Below, in pieces: positions 26,895 through 35,912 of a DNA stretch of 52,827 bases; within the stretch, counting starts at the first letter, position 1; each line of letters begins with the position of its first letter. The notes beneath the pieces were generated by a model, which saw only the letters and a program-made list of their open reading frames with translations, did not search any database and was not told the origin of the DNA. This DNA is from Stieleria sedimenti. GTDB taxonomy: Bacteria > Planctomycetota > Planctomycetia > Pirellulales > Pirellulaceae. The stretch covers positions 1 to 52,827 of the forward strand of contig NZ_JANZKV010000250.1 in NCBI RefSeq assembly GCF_025060895.1, read 5' to 3'. Position numbers and translations under genes: made by a program.

Positions 26895-29304
26895 AGTCCA
26901 GTGAGACGGTGTAGGGGATGACGTTGGTCTTGGGCATCAGCTCGTTGAGTTCGTTGATCTTGGCTTCCGTGAGTCCGGTGTCGTTGCGGGGCAACCACAG
27001 TTCGTTCAGCCATGTGGCGGTCTGCATCTTCATCATGCCGTCGTTGGTCAATGCCGACGGAGGCCGAATACCACGGTGGGCAAGCCGTAACTTTTCAACG
27101 CTTTTCGCCATCGCCAAGTACTCAAACGCCACGTCCTCCAGCCCCGGTGTCCGAAGCGAAAGGTCTCGCAAGTCTGGCAACTGGGTCAACGGTCCCAAGC
27201 CCGATCCGTTGACTTGATCCGACGTGATCGTCAATCGTGTCAATCGATTGATGCGTCCGAGTGACTTGAGCCCTTGATCGGTCAACGCGTTTGACGTCAG
27301 ATCCAATTCTCGGATCGAAAACGCTTTGGACAACTCGGCGGCTCCGGTGTCGGTCAACCCACTGCGCCCGTCAGAACCCTCGTTGCCCAGACGCACAGCT
27401 TCCAGACGCGGAATCATCCCCAGAGCTTTGGCGGCGACATCACCGGCCGGGCTGCCCGTCAAGTTGACGTCACGCAGCTGCTGCAGTTTCGCCAGCGGAA
27501 ACATTTCGGCGTCGGCGATGCCGCGGCAACGTTGCAGGCTCAACTGCCGCAGCTCGTCCAGCGCCGCGATCCGCTCGATCGAGGCTCCGCTGAGCTGTGA
27601 CTGGCCATCGAGCGTGAGCGAGCGAAGGTGTGGAAACCCTTTCAGGTTGGCGGTGTCCGCATCCGTCATCGCGCCGGCACTGCCAAACGGTGCCGTACTG
27701 GACAGCGTGCTCAGAGAGCTCTGGAAATGCTTCAAGTACGCCCCGGTCGCTTCGTTCTCCCAGGCCTGCAAGGTTTCTAGATTGCGGTTCCGGCCCAACC
27801 GGCTGAGCCCCAGGTCGGTCAACCCACCGGCGGTGCCGAAGCATTGAAATTCCCGCAGCGATGTGAACCCGGCAATCGCCTCCAAATGCCGATCGTTCAA
27901 CGACGCGTCGCGGGGAAAACGCAGCACCTGCAACGCGCTGATCCGCGTCAACACGGACAGATCAAGTGTCTCGATCCCCAACCCGCTTTTGAACTCCAGA
28001 ACCTGCAACTGTTTTAAATTCGCAATCGCATCGAGTCCATCCTGAGAGAGGTTGGCGTCGCGGTCCCGCCATCCGATACGAAGCCGCTGCAGATCAGGCA
28101 GCTTCGCCAGGCTTTGAAACACGGATTCGTCAACGTTAGCTCCTTCAAGCCGAACTTCGATATCCAGACCGCGTGACGCAAAACGTTTTCCGCCGGCCGC
28201 TTCGATCGCAGCGATCGCCGCCTGTTCCGCCTCGTATGCTTCCCGGGCCGCCGTCGACTGCTCCGGGCTGGCATCACGGACGATGCGGAATCCCACGTAA
28301 CAAGCCGCGTCGTCGGCATCCCAAGGAATTCGTGCGGAGGATCGACACGACAGATCACCGTTGTACCAGCAGCCCCCGCGAAGCACGTGGAAATCATTCG
28401 TGGTCGTCTGCGGTCGATCTTGATTGACGGGGTCCACCGCAACGCCATTGGGCTGATCGAATCTCGGCCGATCGTAGTCTTTGTAAATCGTGTCAAGCCA
28501 AAGGTCTTCACACCACTCCCAGACGTTGCCGTGCATGTCCGCAATGCCCCAGGGATTGCGAGCGTAGCTGCCCACCGGCGCCGTAAAGACATAGCCGTCC
28601 GACGGGTCATGGTCCCAGTCGAGCAACCATTGTCGCTCTGCGGCGTGCGTGCGATGTTGTTCCAGTTCGACGTGACCGAGATTGGCGTGCCGGTGCGAGA
28701 TCCCTTGGGCGGAATCCCCGAACGAGAACCAAGTCGACGTGCCGGCGCGGCAGGCGAATTCCCATTCCGCTTCGGTCGGCAATCGATAGCGGACGCCGTC
28801 ACGCTGACTGAGCCACTGACAATACGCCTTGGCGTCGGTCAGACTGACCCCGACGACCGGATGCCCATCGGTCTGTTCAAAACCAGGATTTTGCCAGCTG
28901 AACTTCTCGTCTCTCGCGAAATCCTGGGACTGATACAGCGGCTTGTCCTCCGGCGTCGGTTGCCATCCGACCATTTCGGCCAGACCGCGTTGGGCCGTGG
29001 TTTGATAGCCGGTGGCCTCGACGAATTGTCGGAATTGCCCGACCGTGACTTCCGTCTCGGCGATCTGGTAGGGCTTGGTCACCCACGTCACGTGCGCCGG
29101 GCCTTCGGCGTTGCCGTAGCCCTGCCCAGTCGTCGACAGCGGGAACGCCTGCTGCAACGTGCGTTCGCCGCCGTCCATGCCTTGAACGAAACGCCCTCCC
29201 TCGATGAAGCGAAACGTCATGCCGTCCGCGGCGGCAGGTTCCTGGCCGACAACCAACGGCGACACAAACCAACCGCAACAAACGAGAATCGGCAAGACCC
29301 GCAT
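26893..29304 (-). CDS. SUMF1 (formylglycine-generating-enzyme-like) protein with leucine-rich repeats, exported
   Basis: An 803-residue protein: signal peptide (RVLPILVCCGWFVSPLVVGQ), SUMF1/FGE-sulfatase domain at about residues 25-350, and some 400 residues of leucine-rich repeats ('LQRLRIGWRDRDANLSQDGLDAIANLKQLQVLEF' style). The SUMF1 part shows 'YQIAETEVTVGQFRQFVEATGY', 'RYRLPTEAEWEFACRAG', 'WGIADMHGNVWEWCED' and 'LRGGCWYNGDLSCRSSARI'. The spacing of cysteines in the last block does not look like the catalytic Cys pair of true FGE, so it may be a ligand-binding or unrelated SUMF1 relative. Sulfatases nearby make an FGE role tempting, but this is not supported by the cysteines. Confidence 0.85.
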   Translation of the reverse strand: MRVLPILVCCGWFVSPLVVGQEPAAADGMTFRFIEGGRFVQGMDGGERTLQQAFPLSTTGQGYGNAEGPAHVTWVTKPYQIAETEVTVGQFRQFVEATGYQTTAQRGLAEMVGWQPTPEDKPLYQSQDFARDEKFSWQNPGFEQTDGHPVVGVSLTDAKAYCQWLSQRDGVRYRLPTEAEWEFACRAGTSTWFSFGDSAQGISHRHANLGHVELEQHRTHAAERQWLLDWDHDPSDGYVFTAPVGSYARNPWGIADMHGNVWEWCEDLWLDTIYKDYDRPRFDQPNGVAVDPVNQDRPQTTTNDFHVLRGGCWYNGDLSCRSSARIPWDADDAACYVGFRIVRDASPEQSTAAREAYEAEQAAIAAIEAAGGKRFASRGLDIEVRLEGANVDESVFQSLAKLPDLQRLRIGWRDRDANLSQDGLDAIANLKQLQVLEFKSGLGIETLDLSVLTRISALQVLRFPRDASLNDRHLEAIAGFTSLREFQCFGTAGGLTDLGLSRLGRNRNLETLQAWENEATGAYLKHFQSSLSTLSSTAPFGSAGAMTDADTANLKGFPHLRSLTLDGQSQLSGASIERIAALDELRQLSLQRCRGIADAEMFPLAKLQQLRDVNLTGSPAGDVAAKALGMIPRLEAVRLGNEGSDGRSGLTDTGAAELSKAFSIRELDLTSNALTDQGLKSLGRINRLTRLTITSDQVNGSGLGPLTQLPDLRDLSLRTPGLEDVAFEYLAMAKSVEKLRLAHRGIRPPSALTNDGMMKMQTATWLNELWLPRNDTGLTEAKINELNELMPKTNVIPYTVSLD

Positions 29305-29342
29305 GGATCAAACTCAAACTGGGAACATGGATCAAAACATCT

Positions 29343-29533
29343 TAAGTCACCCTGCCTGGCAGGCTACGCGGTGAAACATCTATTTCCTGCGTTTTGCGAG
29401 GCGTTACCGGCAGGGCGCAAGCCCAATGCCATCTACTTTAGCTCTCAAGGTGTTAGCGGAACGGCGCGAGCCGTCCGGTTGCGTTTCAAAAACACCGTGA
29501 AAGACCGGAGGGCTCGCGCCCTACCGCTAACAA
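29343..29533. repeat. Intergenic palindromic repeat, family B copy 2
   Basis: Reverse-orientation copy of the element at 15226-15478. It opens with AGTCACCCTGCCTGGCAGG, then GGCAGGGCGCAAGCCC, a central ACGGCGCGAGCCGT, and ends GGGCTCGCGCCCTACCGC. It lies upstream of the SUMF1-LRR gene and downstream of the DUF4886 gene. Confidence 0.82.
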
Positions 29534-29569
29534 CTGCTTCAAAGCATTATCTGACAGCGAGGGATGACG

Positions 29570-30523
29570 TCATCGCACCTTCTCTACAGTGCGATCGACG
29601 ACCGCTTGGTGAGCCACACGGCGCAGGAAATCGGCATCCTGTTCCGTCACACCCTTGGGCCGATAGGACGTTTCGGTCGCGTCGTTTCCGGTCAGCACCT
29701 CGTACCAAACCAAACCGGCCAAAAAACACCCCTTGGTGTTGCCGTGCTTGAAATCCAGTCGAAGTTCCTGCTTGTCGCCGTTGGTCCGCCAATGCCAACC
29801 GGTGACCAGGGAATTCGTCTGCTTCGGCAACTTCGGATACACCGGATGATCATAATTGTAATCAGGATCGCGCACCAAGACTTCGCGTCCCGCAGTGTTT
29901 CGCGCCAATTGGAACGCGGCACCGACGGGAAGGATTCGGCTGTCGAATTGATTGGCGACCTCGTCATAGGCCGACGCCAAATGTTCGTACATTTGCTGCT
30001 GAGTCAATCCGTCGGATTTCAGCAACGGCGAATCGGGACGATACGCCCAGGTCTGGTGGATCAAGATCTCTGCCTCGGGTGCGTGCTCCTTGACGACAGC
30101 CACCAATTGTTCGATGTAGGGATGGTACGTCTCGGGTTTGTAGCTCACCGCGCTCATCTGCTGCAGCGTCACGAAATCCCACCGGTCCGCTGCCAGGTAC
30201 TCTTGCAGGCTGTACCGTTTTTCGTCTCCGCCACTGTAAGGCTTCTCGCCCGGATCCGTTGCCGATTTGGCGGCCAGATCCGCATGCTTCTGCAAGGTGC
30301 AGCCGCCGATGTTTGCGGTTCCGATCACGATGCGGCACGTGCCGTCCGCTGCGGCAATCTCTTCGAGATACCGACAAGCGTTCTGAGCAAAACTGTTCCC
30401 GATCGTCAGCACACGGACGGTCCGGACGTCCGCATCCTGTGCGCCGGCGCGGGCGGCAACACCGAACACACCTACCGCGAGGCAGCAGACAACGCCCCAA
30501 CACATTTTTTGATGTTTCACCAT
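29570..30523 (-). CDS. DUF4886-like SGNH-type protein, exported
   Basis: A 317-residue protein. A signal peptide (MVKHQKMCWGVVCCLAVGVFGVAARAGAQ) precedes a DUF4886-like, SGNH-hydrolase-related domain: 'VRVLTIGNSFAQNACRYLEEIA' (the GNS replaces the canonical GDS nucleophile block), 'ANIGGCTLQKHADL', 'WDFVTLQQMSAVSYKPETYHPYI' and 'AEILIHQTWAYRPDS'. The nearby 'HWRTNGDK...LGLVWYEVLTG' type ending is also seen. A role in carbohydrate deacetylation is possible but unproven. The ATG at 30523 is chosen for the signal peptide; the longer frame would run into a family B repeat. Confidence 0.8.
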   Translation of the reverse strand: MVKHQKMCWGVVCCLAVGVFGVAARAGAQDADVRTVRVLTIGNSFAQNACRYLEEIAAADGTCRIVIGTANIGGCTLQKHADLAAKSATDPGEKPYSGGDEKRYSLQEYLAADRWDFVTLQQMSAVSYKPETYHPYIEQLVAVVKEHAPEAEILIHQTWAYRPDSPLLKSDGLTQQQMYEHLASAYDEVANQFDSRILPVGAAFQLARNTAGREVLVRDPDYNYDHPVYPKLPKQTNSLVTGWHWRTNGDKQELRLDFKHGNTKGCFLAGLVWYEVLTGNDATETSYRPKGVTEQDADFLRRVAHQAVVDRTVEKVR

Positions 30524-30565
30524 CCGTTCCAGACTCCGACTATAAATTGAAATTTCTCGACGCTC

Positions 30566-30705
30566 ATTTTTAGCGGCAGGGCGCGAGCCCAATGCCACTG
30601 ACTTTGATCCCGAGCGGGATGTTTTTGTTAGCGGTAGGGCGCGAGCCCTCCGGTATGTTGATAAAGAGGAAGAACCGGAGGGCTTGCGCCCTGCCGCTAA
30701 AACCT
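30566..30705. repeat. Intergenic palindromic repeat, family B copy 3 (variant)
   Basis: A shorter variant in the 445-bp gap between the DUF4886 gene and the next gene. It has TTAGCGGCAGGGCGCGAGCC at the left and GGGCTTGCGCCCTGCCGCTAA at the right, plus an inner GGTAGGGCGCGAGCCCTCC, but lacks the central ACGGCGCGAGCCGT of the other two copies. A small CCCGAGCGGG hairpin is also present. From 30706 to 30968 I see no gene. Confidence 0.78.
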
Positions 30706-30968
30706 CAAGAACACAGAAAAAGAACACTTCATAGCGTTACCCGATGCGGTTCAAGGTGGGCGAAGGTTTGGAGTTGGGAGCGATTGCCGCGGCAAACGAA
30801 ACGCGGGGTCTCGGCGAGGGGCGACCATCATACCGTGCCGAGCGCGTTCCGCCAAATTCCCCCCACAAAGAGCTGTCGGCTTGTCAGACTAGGACGGACG
30901 ACGCGTTCGGCTTACCATGGCGGACGCTTTGACCAACCACTCGACGTAAAAACAACAGGGACTCCGCA

Positions 30969-31694
30969 ATGAAGACACCATCGATCGCCGCCTGCACGCT
31001 CCTTCTGTCAGCTTGCTTGGCCGGACCGAATCTGCTCGCCGACGATCGGGGCACGTTGATCTTTGCGGACGACTTTCAACGCAACGAGTCCCAAGAATTG
31101 AAAGACGAAGTCGGCAACGGCTGGGGGACCAACAGCGAGCGACGCGCCGGCGGAAACAAGCAAGTCGATCTCCGAGACGGCGCGATGTACATCTACTTGC
31201 ACAAGGATGCCGATCACGGCGTCTCCGTCACCCATCCGGCCGAATTCCGCAACGGTTCGGTCGAAGTGAAGTTCATGTTGGAGCACGAAAAAGACACTCT
31301 CGGGCTGAACTTTGCCGACCTGCAGTGCAAGGAGGTCTGGGCGGGGCATTTGTTCAAAGTGGTCATCGGCATCAAGCAAACCGAGTTGGCCGATTTGAAG
31401 ACCGGTGTCATGGACCTGAAAACACGCCAGGCCCGCCAAGCCGACACGCTCACCCCTGCCCAGAAAGCTGAGCTGAAGACGAAATCGAAAAAGTTCGTCC
31501 ACCCGCTTGAAACCGGGACCTGGTACACCGCCGTCGCGACCGTCAACGGCGACACCTTGAGCGTGTCGATCGATGGCAAGCAAGTCGGCTCGTTCTCCTC
31601 GCCAGGCATCGCCCACCCCACCAAGCGATTGCTGCGGCTGGCCGTTCACCGAAACGTGGTCGTGGACGAGCTGAAGATTTATGCGCGGGATTGA
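30969..31694 (+). CDS. Exported beta-sandwich (LamG/DUF1080-like) protein
   Basis: A 241-residue protein with a signal peptide whose end has a Cys (MKTPSIAACTLLLSACLAGPN), so it could be a lipoprotein. The mature sequence 'GTLIFADDFQRNESQELKDEVGNGW', 'YLHKDADHGVSVTHPAEFRNGSVEVKFMLE' and a closing 'HRNVVVDELKIY' is the strand pattern of concanavalin-like jelly rolls used by DUF1080 and LamG domains. A helical Lys-rich insert (about residues 135-175) is unusual. No catalytic residues can be pointed to. Likely binds or acts on a polysaccharide (inference). Confidence 0.7.
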   Translation: MKTPSIAACTLLLSACLAGPNLLADDRGTLIFADDFQRNESQELKDEVGNGWGTNSERRAGGNKQVDLRDGAMYIYLHKDADHGVSVTHPAEFRNGSVEVKFMLEHEKDTLGLNFADLQCKEVWAGHLFKVVIGIKQTELADLKTGVMDLKTRQARQADTLTPAQKAELKTKSKKFVHPLETGTWYTAVATVNGDTLSVSIDGKQVGSFSSPGIAHPTKRLLRLAVHRNVVVDELKIYARD

Positions 31695-31776
31695 CGTGAA
31701 ACATGAATCTTGACTTGCGATCGGCTCGGCCCGTATCTACAGACTTGGCAAACTTCGCAATCCCCTTGGATTCACA

Positions 31777-34629
31777 ATGTCCCGTCTGTGTCTCCCCCAC
31801 CGTCCGCTTTCCTGCTCCACGTGCCTGGTCGCGTTGACAATCTGGGCGACGTGCGCAGCGGCCCAAAACCATGCCCGGTGGCCGCCGTCACCCCGGCCAC
31901 TGCTGCAGGTCCCGGTCAATGCTGGCAAAACGAGTTCGGGCAGCATTGCGATCGAGCAAAGTTCCGCGGAAGATCGCCAAGGTGAAGGGTTTTCGCCCGA
32001 AGTCGCCTCGCAAATTGCACAGTGGAATCGTGACCTGGCCGAACGTTCCACACCGGTCCTCGCCGAGATTGCCAGCCAAAATGCCGACCTCGCCGAGCAG
32101 CTTTCACAGCTCGGATTGTTGGTCCGCAATCTTCAGCAGCGGCTCGGCACGGCCGAACAAAAACTCGACGACATCCAATCCGACTATCAATCCGTCAGCG
32201 GCAAATTGGCCGAGTATGGATTGACGCCCACCATCGGGTTGCTGTTGCGACACCGCAAGGAGCAATTGGATTCCTGGCAGACGCAAGACAACGAAAACCA
32301 TTTCGCGCGGGCGGAACTGCAGCGGACTCAGCAGCAAGCCTTGGAGTTGGAGTTGATCCAGGGCGGCGAAGGACAACTGCAGCAGCAAGCCGATCAGATG
32401 CTGGCCGAAACCGGCGATGCGAGCGGCCAACCACCGACGCCGCTGTTGCGGCAGCAAGTGCTCGACTTGCTGACCCATCGATCTCAATTGGTTGCCCAAC
32501 TGAAGCAATCCTATCGCACGTACCATCGCGACCTGGACCGGCTCGATTCGACGGCGTCGGCCACCAGTACCACGACCGCAGAGTTTCGCAAGCTGATCAA
32601 TCGCCACGCGACATGGATTCGTAGCGGCGATCCGATCGGGATTCAAGACTTCGCCGACGCCAAGGCCGGGATCGCCGCGTTGCTCGAATTTCGCCATACC
32701 CGACAACTGGGACGCGACCTCAAACGCAAACTTTCCGACGACCAGATTTCGGGCATCCTGTTATTGGCGTTTATCGGGCTGATGTTTGCCCTGCGGTGGC
32801 GGCTGAAAAGCTGGTTGGTGGCGATCGGTCTGAAATCCAAACTGCGAACGGCCGGAAAGACCCGTGTGGTCGCTGCCGGCGCATTGACGCTCGGCGTCGC
32901 CGTGGTGGTACCGCTGCAAGGTTACGCGACCGCCTGGTGGCTGAACCAGGGCATCGTTTCTGAATTGATCATCCAGGTCGCCAGCGGATTATTCGCCGCC
33001 AGCCTGATCGGGTTGTTGGTCGAATTGCCGCGTCAGTTGCTACGTCCGTTCGGACTGGTCGACAAACACCTGTCGAAAACGTTTTCCACCCGCGCCGAAG
33101 CCTTCAAGGATTGGTCGATCGCGGGGTTGATGTTGGTCCCCGGTACCTTTGCGATCACGATGCTGGGACAAATCGACCACGGCATCTGGCGCGATTCACT
33201 GGGGCGATTCGGCTTTCTGACCATGATGCTGGTCGTGGCCGGTCTGGCGCACTTCGCATTGCGTCCCGGCAAAGGGTTTCTCTGTCCGGCGATCGAAGCG
33301 TTCGGAGGCCGATTGGCGACCGGTTTCGGACACCTTTGGTACGCGATCGCCTTGGGGTTCCCGATCGTGATGGGAATCCTCTCCTCGCTCGGCTACGGCT
33401 ACACCGCCAGCGAATTGATCAAGCGTGCGACGTGGTCGGCGATCTTGGTGATGACAGCGGGCGTGGTCTGGAAGATCGGTCAACTCGGGTTCCAACAGAT
33501 TTGGCGCAACCTGACCGGGCCCAAAGTCGAACCCAGGTACGACGAGTACGGATTGATCGAAGAGCCCGAGGTCGATGAGGAGATCAATGAGACACACGTG
33601 GTGCTGAAGCATCAAATCGGTTTTCTCGGACAATGCATTGCGGGCGTTGCCTTGACCTCGTGCTTCGTCGCATTATGGGTGGACGTGATTCCGAACATGA
33701 GTCTGGCGAATCCCGTTTTGTGGACGGTCCAAGATGCCGTGACCAACTACGCCGATGACGGCCAAGGACAAACGGTCGCAACCTCGGTGTTGCAAGCCAC
33801 TCCGGTCACGCTATTGAACGTACTATGGGCCGCCGCAATCTTGTTTGTTGCAATTCATGTTTCGCGATTGCTGCCGAATCTGTTCGACGCGTTGGTACTG
33901 CAACGCGTTGACTATGACGAAGGCATGGAGCATCTGATTTTGGTGTTGGGCCGCTGCGTCCTGTTCGCGATCGGTTGCTTCGTCGCCTGTCGATTGATCG
34001 GCGTCCGCTGGGTGACGATCCAATGGTTGATGGTCGGGATCACGATCGGCATCGGCTTTGGGCTGCAAGATATGGTGCGAAATGTCTTGGGCGGATTGGT
34101 CGTTCTGTTCGCGCGACCGGTTAACGTCGGTGATCGCGTCACGGTCGGACGACTGACCGGACGGATCGCCAGTCAAACCCTGCGAACCACCATCCTTGCC
34201 GACGATGAAGGCCGCGAGCTGCAGATCCCCAACCGAAAATTCCTCAGCGACGAAGTCACCAACTGGCGTGGTGCCGGAAAACTGACCACGGTCGCAGTCG
34301 AAGTCAACGTTCGACGCGAAGAAAGGCCGATCGACATCGGACGTATGATCGGTGAATGGGCATCGGCGGAACGAAATGTATTGCAGTCTCCTGGTCCACA
34401 AGTCACGCTGGTCTGCATCGCCAAGAAAACGCAACGTTATGAGTTGCACGTTTGGACCGAAGGCCAACACGACGCCAAGCAGGTGCAACGGGCATTGCTG
34501 GAAACGGTCCGCAGCAACCTGCGCGAGCGCAACCTGCTGGCCAAGACCCAGCCGACCCAGCCCGCGATCCGCCACGCCGATCCGGACTCATTGGGCGACA
34601 CCCCACGTCCCAAACGACGTTCGGCCTGA
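31777..34629 (+). CDS. Mechanosensitive ion channel, MscS/MscK-like
   Basis: A 950-residue inner-membrane protein. A signal peptide (HRPLSCSTCLVALTIWATCAAAQ) is followed by a long periplasmic coiled-coil region (about residues 60-300, rich in Q, L and E). About eleven membrane helices follow, and the MscS core comes after 'GIGFGLQDMVRNVLGGLVVLFARPVNVGDRVTV' at about residue 756, with the beta domain 'RELQIPNRKFLSDEVTNWRG' and the C-terminal alpha-beta region. The large periplasmic part matches the MscK/MscM (YnaI/YjeP-like) subgroup. It releases osmolytes on hypo-osmotic shock. It converges with the gene ending at 34680. Confidence 0.93.
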   Translation: MSRLCLPHRPLSCSTCLVALTIWATCAAAQNHARWPPSPRPLLQVPVNAGKTSSGSIAIEQSSAEDRQGEGFSPEVASQIAQWNRDLAERSTPVLAEIASQNADLAEQLSQLGLLVRNLQQRLGTAEQKLDDIQSDYQSVSGKLAEYGLTPTIGLLLRHRKEQLDSWQTQDNENHFARAELQRTQQQALELELIQGGEGQLQQQADQMLAETGDASGQPPTPLLRQQVLDLLTHRSQLVAQLKQSYRTYHRDLDRLDSTASATSTTTAEFRKLINRHATWIRSGDPIGIQDFADAKAGIAALLEFRHTRQLGRDLKRKLSDDQISGILLLAFIGLMFALRWRLKSWLVAIGLKSKLRTAGKTRVVAAGALTLGVAVVVPLQGYATAWWLNQGIVSELIIQVASGLFAASLIGLLVELPRQLLRPFGLVDKHLSKTFSTRAEAFKDWSIAGLMLVPGTFAITMLGQIDHGIWRDSLGRFGFLTMMLVVAGLAHFALRPGKGFLCPAIEAFGGRLATGFGHLWYAIALGFPIVMGILSSLGYGYTASELIKRATWSAILVMTAGVVWKIGQLGFQQIWRNLTGPKVEPRYDEYGLIEEPEVDEEINETHVVLKHQIGFLGQCIAGVALTSCFVALWVDVIPNMSLANPVLWTVQDAVTNYADDGQGQTVATSVLQATPVTLLNVLWAAAILFVAIHVSRLLPNLFDALVLQRVDYDEGMEHLILVLGRCVLFAIGCFVACRLIGVRWVTIQWLMVGITIGIGFGLQDMVRNVLGGLVVLFARPVNVGDRVTVGRLTGRIASQTLRTTILADDEGRELQIPNRKFLSDEVTNWRGAGKLTTVAVEVNVRREERPIDIGRMIGEWASAERNVLQSPGPQVTLVCIAKKTQRYELHVWTEGQHDAKQVQRALLETVRSNLRERNLLAKTQPTQPAIRHADPDSLGDTPRPKRRSA

Positions 34630-34679
34630 AGCTCACGGACAACGTACAGTCTTTGCGAATGCTCTCTACTTTGACACCA

Positions 34680-35912
34680 CTACTTCGCCAGCTCACCCAG
34701 GTTCGCCGGACGAAGCGACTCGTCTTCTTCGGCTACCGTCAAATATAATCCCCTCATCAAGACGAACAGGTTGTGGTACGCGAACTCACCGCCCGGGCTG
34801 GCCGGCGCGAACTCGACTCCGTTGCGATTCATGAAACACAACAGGCTGACGAGGTTACCGCCGTCACTTTCCGGTGAATACCCGCTTTGTCCGTGGAGCG
34901 GTCGAATGTCGCCCGACTTTTCGAGCTGAACGATTTCGCGATCCAGCTCCTGAAGGAACCGGTCGGCCGAGTGAAATTGGGTGTATCGGCGGTGCTGTTT
35001 GACCCAGCCGGTAACGCTTTTGGAACGGTGGAAGACGTTGGTCAACGCGACAAGACTCTGGTGCAACCCTTGGATACTCGCGACGGACGCTTGCCCCAGC
35101 TCGGTCGACTCATTGACGACACGCCCGCGCATCCGCTCGAACGTTTGCCGGGCATCGTTGAATTCGTCCCACCGCAAGATATACGGCCACAGGTGGATGG
35201 TTTCGTCAACGTCGTGATCGGCAGAGAATTTGAACGGCCCCTGTTTCAGCGTGACGTTCGCGAGCAGGCTCTTATCAAGACTCAACTGATCGAGCGCGTC
35301 GTCGGAGAATCGACTGTTGGACGAGTCGAAACGGTAGGGGAGTGACGTTGCGGAGAGTCTCGCCAGCATGAAGTTTAATGCCGAGCCGTTCTTGATTCGA
35401 CTGGTGCTCAATTCGGGATGGTTTTTCAATCGATCCCAAAACCTGCTGTTCTGCCATTTCTGGTCGTTCAAGTACCTCATCCGCTTGATTTGACGCACTT
35501 GGCCCAGTTCCAGCTTCTTCTGTTCGGCCAAAGTCTTTCGATCCCAATACACCCGCAACTCTTTGATCCAGTTGTCGAGTTCCTTGCTGTAGGCATCGGC
35601 GTTCAAGTTGCGTGCATAGGCGAAGCTGACCGCAGCGTCACCTTGGGCTCGAATCAGCTCCGCCTGCGCATAGACGTGAGACGTCACCGCGAAGTACGGA
35701 TCGTAGGATGCCCAGAGGAGTCGGTGCGGGTATCGGTAGGGAACCCCGGAACCGACAAGGACCTCTTGTGCGATCACGTTTGAATGCAGAATGCTCGCAC
35801 TGACAGCGTAGAACCAGATCGCAAGGAGCAGGCGTGGCATGGATCGATTCGACGTCGGACACGGGTAGAAAAAGTGGTTCATCGTGATTCGTGGGGGATT
35901 CAAGGAATGCAT
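34680..35912 (-). CDS. Exported protein of unknown function (last gene of the signalling operon)
   Basis: A 410-residue protein I do not recognise. A hydrophobic segment 'MPRLLLAIWFYAVSASILHSNVIAQ' at about residues 25-49 is a signal peptide or anchor, so translation may start at the ATG at 35840 instead. The mature part is largely helical and charged ('LADAYSKELDNWIKELRVYWDRKTLAEQKKLELGQVRQIKRM'), with 'GFAYHNLFVLMRGLYLTV' near the C-terminus. The first ATG follows directly on the stop of the upstream FHA gene (TGAATG), which points to translational coupling and a role in the same pathway. Confidence 0.7.
   Translation of the reverse strand: MHSLNPPRITMNHFFYPCPTSNRSMPRLLLAIWFYAVSASILHSNVIAQEVLVGSGVPYRYPHRLLWASYDPYFAVTSHVYAQAELIRAQGDAAVSFAYARNLNADAYSKELDNWIKELRVYWDRKTLAEQKKLELGQVRQIKRMRYLNDQKWQNSRFWDRLKNHPELSTSRIKNGSALNFMLARLSATSLPYRFDSSNSRFSDDALDQLSLDKSLLANVTLKQGPFKFSADHDVDETIHLWPYILRWDEFNDARQTFERMRGRVVNESTELGQASVASIQGLHQSLVALTNVFHRSKSVTGWVKQHRRYTQFHSADRFLQELDREIVQLEKSGDIRPLHGQSGYSPESDGGNLVSLLCFMNRNGVEFAPASPGGEFAYHNLFVLMRGLYLTVAEEDESLRPANLGELAK

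Noticed and set aside
29564-30550. Plus-strand frame of 328 codons over the DUF4886 gene
   Set aside because: The minus strand carries a signal peptide and SGNH-like motifs; the plus frame is a shadow.
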